Shown piece after piece: positions 16,436 to 25,855 of a stretch of 64,000 nucleotides of DNA. The stretch spans positions 1 through 64,000 of the forward strand of contig NZ_JACHLK010000010.1 in the NCBI RefSeq assembly GCF_014207955.1, in the 5' to 3' direction. Positions within the stretch are counted from its first letter, which is position 1, and each line of letters opens with the position of its first letter. This stretch comes from Acidovorax soli (GTDB taxonomy: Bacteria; Pseudomonadota; Gammaproteobacteria; Burkholderiales; Burkholderiaceae_C). The position numbers were made by a program, and so were the translations under genes. Under the pieces are notes generated by a model. That model searched no databases. It was not told where the DNA came from and saw only the letters and a list, made by a program, of their open reading frames with translations.

Positions 16436-18289
16436 ATGTCGTTCCTGAAGACGCTCAAGGGCCAGATCCTGCTGGTCTCGGTGGCCTGCCTGGTGGCGGG
16501 CCTGCTGGCCCTCACGGTGGCCAACTACCTCACGGCGCGATCCCAGGCGTACGCCTCGCTCACCGCGCAGTCGCAGGCCCTGGCGCACAGCCACATCGAA
16601 ACCCTGCGCGACTGGGCGCGCGGCAAGGCCACGGTGGTCGAGTCGGCGGCTGCCGCGCTCGACGATGCCGACGCCGCCAAGCCGCTGCTCATGCTGGCCA
16701 AGGCCGGCAACTTTCTCACCACCTATTTCGGCTATGCCGACAAGCGCACGGTGTTCTCGGAAAAGCAGAACCTGCCGCCCGACTACGACCCCACCGGGCG
16801 GCCCTGGTACAAGCAGGCGGCCGATGCGCAGACCACCATCCTCACGGCGCCGTACCCCGATGCGGGCGGCGCCGGCCTGGTGGTCACCTTTGCCAAGGCC
16901 GCGCGCGAGGGCGCGGGCGTGAAGGCCGTGATGGCGGGCGATGTGTCGCTGGCGGCGGTGGTGGCCAATGTGGCGTCGATCAAGCCCACGCCCGCAAGCT
17001 ATGCCTTCCTGGTGGGGAGCGATGGCAACATCATCGCCCACCCCGAGGTGAAGCTGGCGCTCAAGCCCGCGACCGACCTGGCCCCCTCGCTCACGGCCAC
17101 GGCGCTGGCCGACATGGCCAAGCGTGCCGACCTCAATGCCGTGGACCTGCAGGGCCGGGCCATGCTGCTCACTGTGGCGCCCGTGACCGGAACGCCCTGG
17201 CTGCTGGCGATTGCGCTGGACCGCGGCGAGGGGCTGGCCGCCATCCGCACCATGCTGGGGGTATCGCTGGGTGCGGGCATCGTGGTGCTGCTGGTGGCCC
17301 TGGTGGTGCTGGCCGGCATCCTGTCGCGGCGGCTGCGCCAGTTGACCCTGGTGCGCGATGCCATGCACGAGATCGGCGCGGGCGACGGCGACCTGTCGCG
17401 CCGCATCGACGCCCAGGGCGAGGACGAGCTCGCGCAGATCGCCGCCAGCTTCAACAGCTTTGCCGGCAAGCTCTCGGGCGTGCTGGCGCAGATCCGCGAT
17501 GCCAGCAACTCGGTGCGCGTGGCGGCCGAGGAGATCGCCACGGGCAACCACGACCTGAGCGGGCGCACCGAGCTCACCGCGTCGAGCCTGGAGGAGACCT
17601 CGGCCTCCATGCAGCAGCTGACCGAGACCGTGCGCCACAACGCCGATGCCGCGCGCCAGGCCAACCAGCTCGTGGCCCAGGCCTCCAGCGTGGCCCAGCA
17701 CGGTGGCACGGTGGTGGGCAATGTGGTGAGCACCATGGACGAGATCAATGCCGCGTCGCGCAAGATCAGCGACATCATCGGCACCATCGACGGCATTGCC
17801 TTCCAGACCAACATCCTGGCCCTGAACGCCGCGGTGGAGGCGGCGCGGGCCGGTGAGCAGGGCCGTGGCTTCGCCGTGGTGGCCAGCGAGGTGCGCAGCC
17901 TGGCGCAGCGCAGCGCCGAGGCGGCCAAGGAGATCAAGCTGCTCATCAGCGCCTCGGTCGGCCAGGTGGAGAATGGCTCGCGCCTGGTGCACGACGCCGG
18001 CGCCACCATGACCGACATCGTGAACTCGGTGCAGCGCGTGACCGACATCATGGCCGAGATCACGGCATCGACCAACGAGCAGAGCACCAGCATCAACGAA
18101 GTCGGCCAGGCCGTCTCGCACCTGGACCAGATGACGCAGCAGAACGCCGCGCTGGTGGAAGAGAGCGCGGCCGCGGCGCAAAGCCTCAAGGACCAGTCGG
18201 TGCGCCTGTCGGAGGTGGTGGGCACCTTCCGGCTGTCGGCCGATGGCGGCGGCGCGCACGGGGCGCCGCGGCTGTCAGCCCCGCAGTGA
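16436..18289 (+). CDS. Methyl-accepting chemotaxis protein with Cache sensor domain
   Basis: A 617-residue chemoreceptor: membrane segment (about 10-32), a periplasmic Cache-type sensor (about 35-270, with FGYADKRT and DPTGRPWYKQA motifs typical of dCache), second membrane segment (about 280-300), HAMP, and the signalling domain with the hairpin tip IDGIAFQTNILALNAAVEAARAGEQGRGF. No C-terminal methylesterase-docking pentapeptide is visible. ATG at 16436 follows GAAGGGGG. It lies between accA and tilS, genes that usually sit near each other in this order, so it may be a later insertion. The ligand is unknown; such Cache domains often bind amino or organic acids. Confidence 0.93.
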   Translation: MSFLKTLKGQILLVSVACLVAGLLALTVANYLTARSQAYASLTAQSQALAHSHIETLRDWARGKATVVESAAAALDDADAAKPLLMLAKAGNFLTTYFGYADKRTVFSEKQNLPPDYDPTGRPWYKQAADAQTTILTAPYPDAGGAGLVVTFAKAAREGAGVKAVMAGDVSLAAVVANVASIKPTPASYAFLVGSDGNIIAHPEVKLALKPATDLAPSLTATALADMAKRADLNAVDLQGRAMLLTVAPVTGTPWLLAIALDRGEGLAAIRTMLGVSLGAGIVVLLVALVVLAGILSRRLRQLTLVRDAMHEIGAGDGDLSRRIDAQGEDELAQIAASFNSFAGKLSGVLAQIRDASNSVRVAAEEIATGNHDLSGRTELTASSLEETSASMQQLTETVRHNADAARQANQLVAQASSVAQHGGTVVGNVVSTMDEINAASRKISDIIGTIDGIAFQTNILALNAAVEAARAGEQGRGFAVVASEVRSLAQRSAEAAKEIKLLISASVGQVENGSRLVHDAGATMTDIVNSVQRVTDIMAEITASTNEQSTSINEVGQAVSHLDQMTQQNAALVEESAAAAQSLKDQSVRLSEVVGTFRLSADGGGAHGAPRLSAPQ

Positions 18290-18386
18290 GCGGCCCGCGA
18301 TAATCGGCGGCCATGCGCTGCCGCCTGCACGACCTCGCCATCCACCACCTACCCCCAGTTGCGGGCCGGGTGGGAGGGGTGCACGC

Positions 18387-19358
18387 ATGACGCAATCGCT
18401 GGAGGCCGCCATCGCGGCCTTTGCGCCCGCGCTGCCGCTGGCCGTGGGTTTGAGCGGCGGGGCCGATTCCACCGCGCTGCTGCTGGCCTGTGCGCGGCGC
18501 TGGCCGGGGCAGGTGCGGGCCGTCCATGTGCACCACGGCCTGCAGGCAGCGGCCGATGGCTTCGAGGCGCACTGCGCGGACCTGTGCGCGCGCCTGGCGG
18601 TGCCATTGGCCGTGCAGCGCATCGACGCCCGCCCGGCCCCCGGCCAGAGCCCCGAGGACGCGGCGCGCCAGGGCCGCTATGCCGCTCTCGATGCGGCCCT
18701 GCTGCAGGCGCCGGCTGTGCAGGGCACGGCATCCGTCGCGCTGGCCCAGCATGCCGACGACCAGGTGGAGACGCTGCTGCTCGCCCTGTCGCGCGGTGCC
18801 GGCGTGGCGGGCCTGGCCTCCATGCCCGCGCAATGGCAGCGTGCGGGCCTGACCTGGCACCGCCCGCTGCTGCGCGTGCCGGGCCAGGCCGTGCGCGACT
18901 GGCTGCGGGGGCGGGGCGAGCGCTGGGTGGAAGACCCCACCAACGCTGATCTGCACTACACGCGCAACCGCATCCGTGCACAGGTTCTGCCGGTGCTCGA
19001 AGCCGCGTTCCCGGCGTTCCGCGATACCTTTGTCCGTTCTGCGGCCAACGCGGCGCAGGCCAGTGAACTGCTCGACGAGGTGGCCGTGGCCGACCTGGGC
19101 CAGGTGGGCGTGCCGCCGCAGCTGGCCGCGCTGCAGGCCCTCACCCGTGCCCGTCAGGCCAATGTGCTGCGCCACTGGCTGCGCAGCGTGCACCAGACCA
19201 CACCCACGGCGGCGCAACTGGCCGAGCTGCTCGGCCAGGTGGCGGCCTGCACCACGCGCGGGCACCGCATCCGCATCAAGGTGGGTTCCGGCTACGTGGT
19301 GCGCTCGGGGCCCGGGCTCGATTGGTACAATCCCCAGGTTTTGGTCCCTGGGGACTGA
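18387..19358 (+). CDS. tilS: tRNA(Ile)-lysidine synthase
   Basis: A 323-residue N-type ATP pyrophosphatase that converts C34 of the CAU-anticodon tRNA-Ile to lysidine, preventing misreading of AUG. The PP-loop SGGADS is near residue 25, followed by HVHHGL and QHADDQVETLLL. It is shorter than the E. coli enzyme (432 residues), and appears to lack the full C-terminal tRNA-binding domain; short forms occur in betaproteobacteria. The start at 18387 places the PP-loop at the usual distance. lysC follows 145 bp downstream. Confidence 0.92.
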   Translation: MTQSLEAAIAAFAPALPLAVGLSGGADSTALLLACARRWPGQVRAVHVHHGLQAAADGFEAHCADLCARLAVPLAVQRIDARPAPGQSPEDAARQGRYAALDAALLQAPAVQGTASVALAQHADDQVETLLLALSRGAGVAGLASMPAQWQRAGLTWHRPLLRVPGQAVRDWLRGRGERWVEDPTNADLHYTRNRIRAQVLPVLEAAFPAFRDTFVRSAANAAQASELLDEVAVADLGQVGVPPQLAALQALTRARQANVLRHWLRSVHQTTPTAAQLAELLGQVAACTTRGHRIRIKVGSGYVVRSGPGLDWYNPQVLVPGD

Positions 19359-19503
19359 TCCGTGTCGCCCTGATGAAACCGCCCCGGTTTGGCAGGAATC
19401 GCACGGAACAGGCCCTGCTTTCCCATCTGCACGAAAAACAGCGGCGCGCCAAAACAGTGTCCAACCGGCGCCGTGGCAAGTGTTTCGTCACCCCAGAAAT
19501 CCA

Positions 19504-20772
19504 ATGGCATTGATCGTTCACAAATACGGCGGCACGTCGATGGGCTCCCCGGAGCGCATCCGCAACGTCGCCAAGCGCGTGGCCAAGTGGGCCCGCGCAG
19601 GCCACCAGATGGTGGTCGTGCCCAGCGCCATGAGTGGCGAAACCAACCGCCTGCTCGCCCTGGCCAAGGAACTCGCTCCCCCGCGCGCCACCGAGGCCTA
19701 CAACCGCGAGCTGGACATGCTGGCTGCCACCGGCGAGCAGGCCTCCTCGGCCCTGCTGGCGATTGCGCTGCAGACCGAAGGCATGGGCTCGGTGAGCTAC
19801 GCCGGCTGGCAGGTGCCGATTCGCACCGACAGCAGCTACACCAAGGCCCGCATCGAATCCATCGACGACCAGCGCGTGCGCGCTGACCTGGCCAATGGCA
19901 AGGTCGTGATCGTCACGGGTTTCCAGGGCATCGACGACGAAGGCAACATCACCACGCTGGGCCGTGGGGGATCGGACACCTCCGCCGTGGCCGTGGCCGC
20001 CGCGATGAAGGCCGATGAATGCCTGATCTACACCGACGTGGACGGGGTGTACACCACCGACCCGCGCGTCGTGCCCGAAGCGCGCCGCCTGCACACCGTC
20101 AGCTTCGAGGAAATGCTCGAAATGGCCAGCCTGGGCAGCAAGGTCCTGCAGATCCGCTCCGTGGAGTTCGCAGGCAAGTACAAGGTGCCCATGCGCGTGC
20201 TGTCGAGCTTCACGCCCTGGGACATCGACATCAACGAAGAAGCCAAGTCCGGCACGCTGATCACTTTTGAGGAAGACGAAAAAATGGAACAAGCCGTTGT
20301 ATCCGGCATCGCATTCAACCGCGACGAGGCCAAGATCTCCGTGCTGGGCGTGCCCGACAAGCCAGGCATCGCCTACCAGATCCTGGGCGCCGTGGCCGAT
20401 GCCAACATCGAAGTCGACGTGATCATCCAGAACCTGAGCAAGGACGGCAAGACCGACTTCAGCTTCACCGTGAACCGCGGCGACTATGCCCGCACCGTGG
20501 ACCTGCTCAAGGAAAAGGTCGTGCCCGAGCTGGGTGCCCAGGAAGTCGTGGGCGATGCCAAGATCTGCAAGGTCTCCATCGTCGGCATCGGCATGCGCAG
20601 CCACGTCGGCGTGGCCAGCAAGATGTTCCGCGTGCTGAGCGAAGAGGGCATCAACATCCAGATGATCTCCACCTCGGAAATCAAGACCTCGGTCGTGATC
20701 GACGAGAAGTATGTCGAGCTGGCCGTGCGCGCGCTGCACAAGGCGTTCGAACTGGACCAGCCTGCGGCCTGA
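19504..20772 (+). CDS. lysC: Aspartate kinase
   Basis: A 422-residue aspartokinase, first step of the lysine, threonine, methionine and diaminopimelate pathway. The N-terminal kinase domain opens with HKYGGTSMG; two ACT domains at the C-terminus bind inhibitory amino acids. Methionine 261 (20284) begins the sequence MEQAVVSGIAFNRDEAK, the same point at which the beta subunit of alpha2-beta2 aspartokinases starts from an internal codon, and GAGGAAGA precedes it, so a second product covering the ACT region is likely. The tRNA-Ser gene follows. Confidence 0.97.
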   Translation: MALIVHKYGGTSMGSPERIRNVAKRVAKWARAGHQMVVVPSAMSGETNRLLALAKELAPPRATEAYNRELDMLAATGEQASSALLAIALQTEGMGSVSYAGWQVPIRTDSSYTKARIESIDDQRVRADLANGKVVIVTGFQGIDDEGNITTLGRGGSDTSAVAVAAAMKADECLIYTDVDGVYTTDPRVVPEARRLHTVSFEEMLEMASLGSKVLQIRSVEFAGKYKVPMRVLSSFTPWDIDINEEAKSGTLITFEEDEKMEQAVVSGIAFNRDEAKISVLGVPDKPGIAYQILGAVADANIEVDVIIQNLSKDGKTDFSFTVNRGDYARTVDLLKEKVVPELGAQEVVGDAKICKVSIVGIGMRSHVGVASKMFRVLSEEGINIQMISTSEIKTSVVIDEKYVELAVRALHKAFELDQPAA

Positions 20773-20831
20773 GCACCATCCGACCCCAACTCGGCTGAAG
20801 TGCCTCAAAAATGGGGCATAATAGCGGGATT

Positions 20832-20924
20832 GGAAACGTGACCGAGTGGCCGAAGGTGCTCCCCTGCTAAGGGAGTATGGGGTGTAGAGCCTCATCGAGG
20901 GTTCGAATCCCTCCGTTTCCGCCA
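20832..20924 (+). tRNA. tRNA-Ser (GCU anticodon)
   Basis: Cloverleaf with acceptor stem GGAAACG (20832-20838) and CGTTTCC (20914-20920), G discriminator, encoded CCA, T-arm GGTTCGAATCC, anticodon loop CTGCTAA giving anticodon GCU, and the long variable arm of class II tRNAs. It reads AGC/AGU serine codons. A possible -10 box CATAAT lies at 20817-20822, so it probably has its own promoter, and a strong terminator follows. Confidence 0.97.
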
Positions 20925-20929
20925 AGATA

Positions 20930-20968
20930 AAGCCCTGCAAGTCTTTGACTTGCAGGGCTTTTTTCTTT
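20930..20968 (+). terminator. Intrinsic terminator of tRNA-Ser
   Basis: A perfect 14-bp stem AAGCCCTGCAAGTC (20930-20943) with 20947-20960, loop TTT, then a T-rich tail (20959-20968). It ends the lysC/tRNA unit and, read from the other side, follows the leftward esterase gene ending at 21016. Confidence 0.95.
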
Positions 20969-21015
20969 GTCGGCACTGCCGGTCCACTTCCCATGGTTGC
21001 GGGTCGGCGGACAGC

Positions 21016-22176
21016 TCAGTTGATCAGGTTGCCCCGGAAGTGCCTTGTATCGGCGCCGGCCTCGCAGTAGTCCGCATAGCGACCGCCCAGGGCGGGTAGC
21101 GTGGCCTGGTTCCATGCGGCCCAGTTGCCGTTGGCAGGGGCGATGCCCATGTAGGCCTGGAGTATGCGTTCGTAGAAGGCGTGCTGCGCGCCCTTGTAGG
21201 CGTGATCGGGGGTGTCCGGGCCGTCTCCCATGGCATCGATCTCGGCTTTGCTGAAGCCTTTCCAGATGGAGATATGGCGCCGGGAGGGATCCAGGTGGTT
21301 GAAGTAGCCGCGCATGAAGGAGCCCAGATCGGCCACATCGTCGCAGGCGTTGATGAGCACGTGGGTCTGCAGGCCAGGCGGCGTGCTGGCCGCGTAGTAG
21401 GACAGATCGTTGGGTTCCCCTTTCGAGGTCCACCCCTGGCCGCCTTCGATTTCGAACAAGCCCCGGGCGTAGGTGCAGTCCGTGTCGTTGCGCATGCGTG
21501 CGGTGCAGCTGGGTCCCAGCGGATCCTGGATGGCCACATCGTCCACTTCGGTCTGGCTTCCGTGGTACTGGGCATTCTTTACGGGCGGGGCGATCAGAAA
21601 GCTGCCTGCGACAGGCCAGTGACCGCTCACGGCAATCCGCTGGGCCAGGATGGCGCCGGCCGAGGTGCCTGCCGTCCAGAGCTGGAGTTGGGGGTTGGAC
21701 TGCATCCAAGGCTGGATGTACTGCGTGTACAGGGCGTTGAACGAGCCGAAAACAGAGCCCGCCTGGCCCGTGTCGCCCATGATGGCCGGAATCGGATACT
21801 GGGCCGTGGTCTCCGGGTTGGTGGGATAAGAAGGGATCATGAAGACACAGCCGCTGTTCTGGACGGCGGCGGCCAGCAGCAACTGTTCCGAACGTGCAAC
21901 CTCCCGCGGGGAGCCCAGGTGGAAGCCGCCGCCATGGTAGTAGACGACAACACACGAAGGGCCCTGGCTTGTGCCGGAGGCACTGGCCTGGCTGGGGTAG
22001 TAGGTGTCCACCCATTGCCCATGGATCGCCACAGGGGGGTAGACCATGATGCCCGCAGCGGGGCTTGGTGCAGTGGTGGGCGGAGGGCTCTTGCTGTACT
22101 GCGCCAGCGCGGGCATGCAGGTGGTGAAATACATGGCGGTTACGGTGGCTGCAGCTGCAACGATGGGCGCTCTCAT
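21016..22176 (-). CDS. Exported alpha/beta hydrolase (hormone-sensitive-lipase-like esterase)
   Basis: A 386-residue exported esterase or lipase. Signal peptide 1-27 ends MPALAQ. The oxyanion motif HGGGF (in VVYYHGGGFHLGS) and the nucleophile elbow GTSAG with serine identify the HSL/GDXG-type hydrolase family; a late histidine in AYKGAQHAFYERI fits the catalytic triad. Several cysteines (for example SGCVF, GPSCTAR, TDCTYA, NACDD, DYCEAG) suggest disulfides in the periplasm or outside. Start ATG at 22176 follows AGGAAAG at the right distance; the open frame further upstream lacks a signal. Substrate unknown. Confidence 0.85.
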   Translation of the reverse strand: MRAPIVAAAATVTAMYFTTCMPALAQYSKSPPPTTAPSPAAGIMVYPPVAIHGQWVDTYYPSQASASGTSQGPSCVVVYYHGGGFHLGSPREVARSEQLLLAAAVQNSGCVFMIPSYPTNPETTAQYPIPAIMGDTGQAGSVFGSFNALYTQYIQPWMQSNPQLQLWTAGTSAGAILAQRIAVSGHWPVAGSFLIAPPVKNAQYHGSQTEVDDVAIQDPLGPSCTARMRNDTDCTYARGLFEIEGGQGWTSKGEPNDLSYYAASTPPGLQTHVLINACDDVADLGSFMRGYFNHLDPSRRHISIWKGFSKAEIDAMGDGPDTPDHAYKGAQHAFYERILQAYMGIAPANGNWAAWNQATLPALGGRYADYCEAGADTRHFRGNLIN

Positions 22177-22632
22177 TGGCGGGGTGCTTTCCTGAGGATT
22201 CGTGGGTGCCGGGTCGTCCTGGTGTGCTCCAGGCCTTCTCAGCCGGCGGGGCTGGTTGACGCCGGGTATGCGGCGTTCCTTGGGAGGGATACGCGGCGGC
22301 TGTACATCCGGATGCAAATTGCCCGCTGGGCGCGTTCAGATGGGGTGCCTGCGCTCGCCCGGAGCCTATGGAATCCATCGGCATGGCGGATGATTCGCGG
22401 TTGCCCCAAGGCGGGCTGCAGGGTGCGCCGTGGCCTGGATGCCGTGCGGAGGGGCGCTACCGCTTGTGGCCGGTGCGTGCGCTGCAGCAGAGGCATCCGC
22501 CGAAAGGCCCGGCTCGCCGATCTTGCCGACTATTTGCATCCGGCGCATGGGATCCGCCCTGTGTGGGCCGGTGCAACTTGGCGATCCTGGGTTTTGGAGC
22601 TTGTGCTTCGAGGACTGCCGAGGGCCGTCTCT
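22177..22632. other. 456-bp gap without recognisable gene
   Basis: Upstream of the esterase and downstream of a small membrane-protein gene. Several short overlapping frames exist on both strands but none has a ribosome site plus recognisable composition; their translations are Arg/Pro/Ala-rich shadows. It may hold the esterase promoter or a decayed gene. No repeat or hairpin stood out. Confidence 0.5.
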
Positions 22633-22887
22633 CTACCGGAACAGCACAAACCAGAGCAGCGGCCCCACGACCAGGGCACACGCGCCGCTCAGGACGGCTT
22701 CGGCTTTCGGGGTGAAGCGCCCCGAGGTCTGGGCGACCTGCTGAACCAGCCAGCCTACACCGCTGCTCAATGCAAGCAGGTAGGCCAGGTTCAACACGCC
22801 GACCAGGGCCACGGAAGCCCGTGGCATGTCCATCGCCGCAAAGGCGATGGCTGGAACGAAACAGATGGCCACCACGATCCAACGCAT
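22633..22887 (-). CDS. Small integral membrane protein
   Basis: An 84-residue hydrophobic protein with two or three predicted membrane segments (about 4-20, 25-48 and 65-82). A strong GAAAGGGGG ribosome site precedes the ATG at 22887, which supports it as a real gene. No family recognised; the sequence offers no enzyme motif. It is alone on its strand here and lies downstream of a divergent membrane-protein gene start region. Confidence 0.6.
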   Translation of the reverse strand: MRWIVVAICFVPAIAFAAMDMPRASVALVGVLNLAYLLALSSGVGWLVQQVAQTSGRFTPKAEAVLSGACALVVGPLLWFVLFR

Positions 22888-23083
22888 GGTTTCCCCCTTT
22901 CTGAACGCGCCTCATTGTCGGCAGCAGGCCGGTTTTTGACCATCACCGATTCGGGGGATGGGGCACGCCAAGGCGGTGGGCGCACCCCGGGCGCCAGCCC
23001 GTTCCTGCTGGCAAATGGGTACATTTCCCAGTGACCCGCACCCTGCAGGGCAGGAAAGCGGTACAGACAAGGAACCCGAGGGA

Positions 23084-23470
23084 ATGTTGAAAAGCAAGTT
23101 CATGCGCTGGCTGCTGCTGTTGCCCGCCGCTTTCGCCGCCGCCTTTGTGGCGCAGCGCCTGACCAAGTTCATCAGTGCCTGGCAGATGGGCCATGGCGTG
23201 CTGGGCACGCTGCTCATCGAGCTGGGTTCCGGCGCGATGCTGGGCGCCGTGTTCGTGCTGGCCGGGGTGGCGATGGCGCCCTCGCACCGCCGGCAGGTGG
23301 CAATGGCCTTGTTCACCATCGTGGCCATCGTCTTCGGGATCACCGTGTTCACCGCGCTGCTGTTCGAAGGGGAGCTGTGGGTCTATGCGAACGGCACCGC
23401 CATGCTCGGTGGCGCGCTGTTGGTGGCCTACCCGCGCATTTCGGCCTCTGGCGCATCGCGCAGGGCCTAG
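23084..23470 (+). CDS. Small membrane protein, four predicted helices
   Basis: A 128-residue protein from the ATG at 23084 with about four hydrophobic segments (9-24, 38-60, 72-93, 100-117) and short basic loops (APSHRRQ, ASRRA). No family recognised. The upstream open frame to 22958 lacks a hydrophobic or basic start and is not preferred. It is followed after 261 bp by a chemoreceptor gene; that spacer holds no evident gene. Confidence 0.6.
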   Translation: MLKSKFMRWLLLLPAAFAAAFVAQRLTKFISAWQMGHGVLGTLLIELGSGAMLGAVFVLAGVAMAPSHRRQVAMALFTIVAIVFGITVFTALLFEGELWVYANGTAMLGGALLVAYPRISASGASRRA

Positions 23471-23731
23471 GGTCGGCGTGGCCCCGGGTGGGGCGGCGCT
23501 GGCATGCCTGGTTGCAAGAAAAAACTTGCCAGCCGGGGGCAGGAGGCGCAAGGTAGCGTCAGAGAGCATTTCCTCCACGTGTCTGCGCGCTGCAAGATCC
23601 ACACAAAAGCGCGTGCAGCGGGGCTGTAAGGGCCTGCAGGGCTGGCGCGGAGGGATGGGCAAATTACGCGGTAAACCGGCCTTGGCCGGTGGATTTTGCG
23701 CATGCGCGCCCAACGTGGGGAGAACTTCGCG

Positions 23732-25330
23732 ATGATGAATTTCCTGCAGAGCCTGTCCATCAGGGCGCGTCTGGCCATGGGCTATGCCGTCCTGGCCTGT
23801 GCCCTCATCCTGGTCGCGGTCATGGGCATACGGGGCCAGTCGATCACCCAGGGCAACCTGGAGAACCAGGTCAACCACCTGGATGTGATCAAGAACCTGG
23901 GCAGCAGCGTGCTGGATGCGGCCAACGCCCGCGCGGTGGCCGCCCGCAACCTGGTGATCACCAGCACGCCGGCCGATGCGGCAGCCGAGGTCAAGCTCAT
24001 CGCCGCGGCCCATGAGGGGGTGGGCAAGGGCATCCAGAAGGTCGACGAGGCCCTGAAGGCAGCCCAGCCCGAGGTGGCCGAGCCGCTGCGCAAGCTGCTC
24101 GGCCAGATCCAGGCGACCGAGGCGGCCTACGGCCCGATTGCGCTGGAGATCACGCGCTTGGGCAGCGTGGGTGAGAAGGACGCTGCCATCAAGAAGATCA
24201 ATGCCGAATGCCGCCCGCTGCTGGTGCGCCTGGTGGGGGATATCAACGCCTTTCTCGCCGAGGGCGACAGGATCAGCCAGCAGGCCAGCGAGCAGTCGAT
24301 GCGCCAGTTCGAATCGCTGCGCATGCAGCTCATCGTGCTGAGCGTGGTGGTCGTGGCGTTCGCGGTGGTGCTCGGCTACCTGACCACGCGCTCCATCGTC
24401 GGGCCGCTGCGCGAGGCCGGCGCAGCGACCCAGGAGTTCGCCCATGGCAATCTGGCACGCCCGCTGGTGGCCCATGGCAAGGACGAGATCGCCTCGCTGG
24501 TCGGCGCGATGGAGGGCATGCGCCGCAGCCTTTCGGAGCTGGTGGCGGGTGTGCGCGAGGGCTCGGTGAGCGTGTCCACCGCCAGTTCCGAGATCGCCCA
24601 GGGCAACCACAATCTGTCCACCCGCACCGAGCAGCAGGCCAGTGCGCTGCAGCAGACGGCGGCGTCGATGGAGCAACTGGGCTCCACCGTGCGCCAGAAC
24701 GCCGACAATGCGGTCAATGCCAACCGGCTGGCGCATTCGGCCTCCACCATTGCCCAGCAGGGCGGGGAGGTGGTGGCGCAGGTGGTGGAGACCATGAAGG
24801 GCATCAACGACTCCAGCCGCAAGATCAACGACATCATCAGCGTGATCGACGGCATCGCCTTCCAGACCAATATCCTGGCGCTGAATGCGGCCGTGGAGGC
24901 GGCGCGCGCGGGCGACCAGGGGCGCGGCTTTGCGGTGGTGGCCGGCGAGGTGCGCACGCTGGCCCAGCGCAGCGCCCAGGCGGCCAAGGAGATCAAGCAG
25001 CTCATCACCGAGAGCGTGGGCCGTGTGGAGCATGGCTCGGCGCTGGTGGACAAGGCTGGCACCACCATGGACGAGGTGGTGGCCAGCATCCAGAGCGTGA
25101 CCCGCCTCATGGGGGAGATCAGCTCTGCCAGCACCGAGCAGAGCTCGGGCGTGTCGCAGGTCGGCGAGGCGGTCACGCTGATGGACCAGGCCACGCAGCA
25201 GAACGCGGCCCTGGTCGAGGAGATGGCGGCGGCCGCCTCCAGCCTGCGCGCACAGGCCGACGACCTGGTGAGGTCGGTCTCGGTGTTCAAGATCGAGGGC
25301 AGCGGGCAGCAGCGCTTGCTGCTGCACTGA
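23732..25330 (+). CDS. Methyl-accepting chemotaxis protein with four-helix-bundle sensor
   Basis: A 532-residue chemoreceptor of the Tsr/Tar class: first membrane segment (about 10-32), a periplasmic four-helix-bundle domain (about 33-190), second membrane segment (about 192-212), HAMP and a signalling domain with the tip IDGIAFQTNILALNAAVEAARAGDQGRGF. No NWETF-type CheR/CheB tether at the C-terminus. ATG 23732 is preceded by GGGGAGA at nine bases. Four-helix-bundle sensors bind amino acids, citrate or similar small ligands; this one cannot be assigned. It is monocistronic. Confidence 0.93.
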   Translation: MMNFLQSLSIRARLAMGYAVLACALILVAVMGIRGQSITQGNLENQVNHLDVIKNLGSSVLDAANARAVAARNLVITSTPADAAAEVKLIAAAHEGVGKGIQKVDEALKAAQPEVAEPLRKLLGQIQATEAAYGPIALEITRLGSVGEKDAAIKKINAECRPLLVRLVGDINAFLAEGDRISQQASEQSMRQFESLRMQLIVLSVVVVAFAVVLGYLTTRSIVGPLREAGAATQEFAHGNLARPLVAHGKDEIASLVGAMEGMRRSLSELVAGVREGSVSVSTASSEIAQGNHNLSTRTEQQASALQQTAASMEQLGSTVRQNADNAVNANRLAHSASTIAQQGGEVVAQVVETMKGINDSSRKINDIISVIDGIAFQTNILALNAAVEAARAGDQGRGFAVVAGEVRTLAQRSAQAAKEIKQLITESVGRVEHGSALVDKAGTTMDEVVASIQSVTRLMGEISSASTEQSSGVSQVGEAVTLMDQATQQNAALVEEMAAAASSLRAQADDLVRSVSVFKIEGSGQQRLLLH

Positions 25331-25382
25331 GCATGCCCCTGCCGGCGCCTTACCGCGCCGGGGACGGCGCGGGCCTATGGGC

Positions 25383-25721
25383 TCAGCCGCCTGCGCCATG
25401 CATCTCCTGCAGGCGGCGCTTCTCGGCGTCGCTCATGCCCAGGTATTCGTCCTGCACCTGCGCCCGGGTCTTGGCCGGGGCCGTCTTGGGTTCGGGCAGT
25501 GCGATGCCGCGCGAGAGCAGGGCCAGGGTGCCGTCCTTGCGGGCGGCTTCGATCTCGCCGAGCACCTCGCTGCGCTGGCGGCTGCTGGCCTGCTGGTGGT
25601 CGGGGTGCTGGGTGTAGCCGATCTCGCCGCCGGCTGCGTGGTACACCGCCGAGGCCTGGGCCGGGGCGGCGATGGCCAGGGCGGCCAGTGACAGGAAGAG
25701 GGCGTTGCGTGCGGTGGTCAT
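25383..25721 (-). CDS. DUF4148-family exported protein
   Basis: A 112-residue exported protein with a signal peptide (1-24, ending AQASA) and the DUF4148 pattern, including YHAAGGEIGYTQHPDHQ and the EVLGEIEAARKDG segment. DUF4148 proteins are small periplasmic proteins of Burkholderiales with unknown function, often next to metal-responsive two-component genes. This one is divergent from a CusR/CopR-type regulator, so it is a likely target of that system. ATG 25721 follows AAAGGA. Confidence 0.85.
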   Translation of the reverse strand: MTTARNALFLSLAALAIAAPAQASAVYHAAGGEIGYTQHPDHQQASSRQRSEVLGEIEAARKDGTLALLSRGIALPEPKTAPAKTRAQVQDEYLGMSDAEKRRLQEMHGAGG

Positions 25722-25855
25722 GGTGAAGGTCCTTTCGTTGGGTTGCTGGGGTGGATGGATGGCCTCACTGTAGGAAGCCGCCACCGTCCAAACCCCCACG
25801 CGCAGATGACGAATTTGTAATCCGCGAGCGGGCCCGGTTCTTCGACAATCCGGGC

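Noticed and set aside
16265..18259. Leftward 664-codon frame opposite the Cache chemoreceptor
   Set aside because: Antisense to a clear MCP; His/Arg/Gly-rich with no recognisable motif.
22177..22632. Short open frames as a decayed gene
   Set aside because: No stretch of translation in any frame looked like a recognisable protein, so no pseudogene call can be supported.
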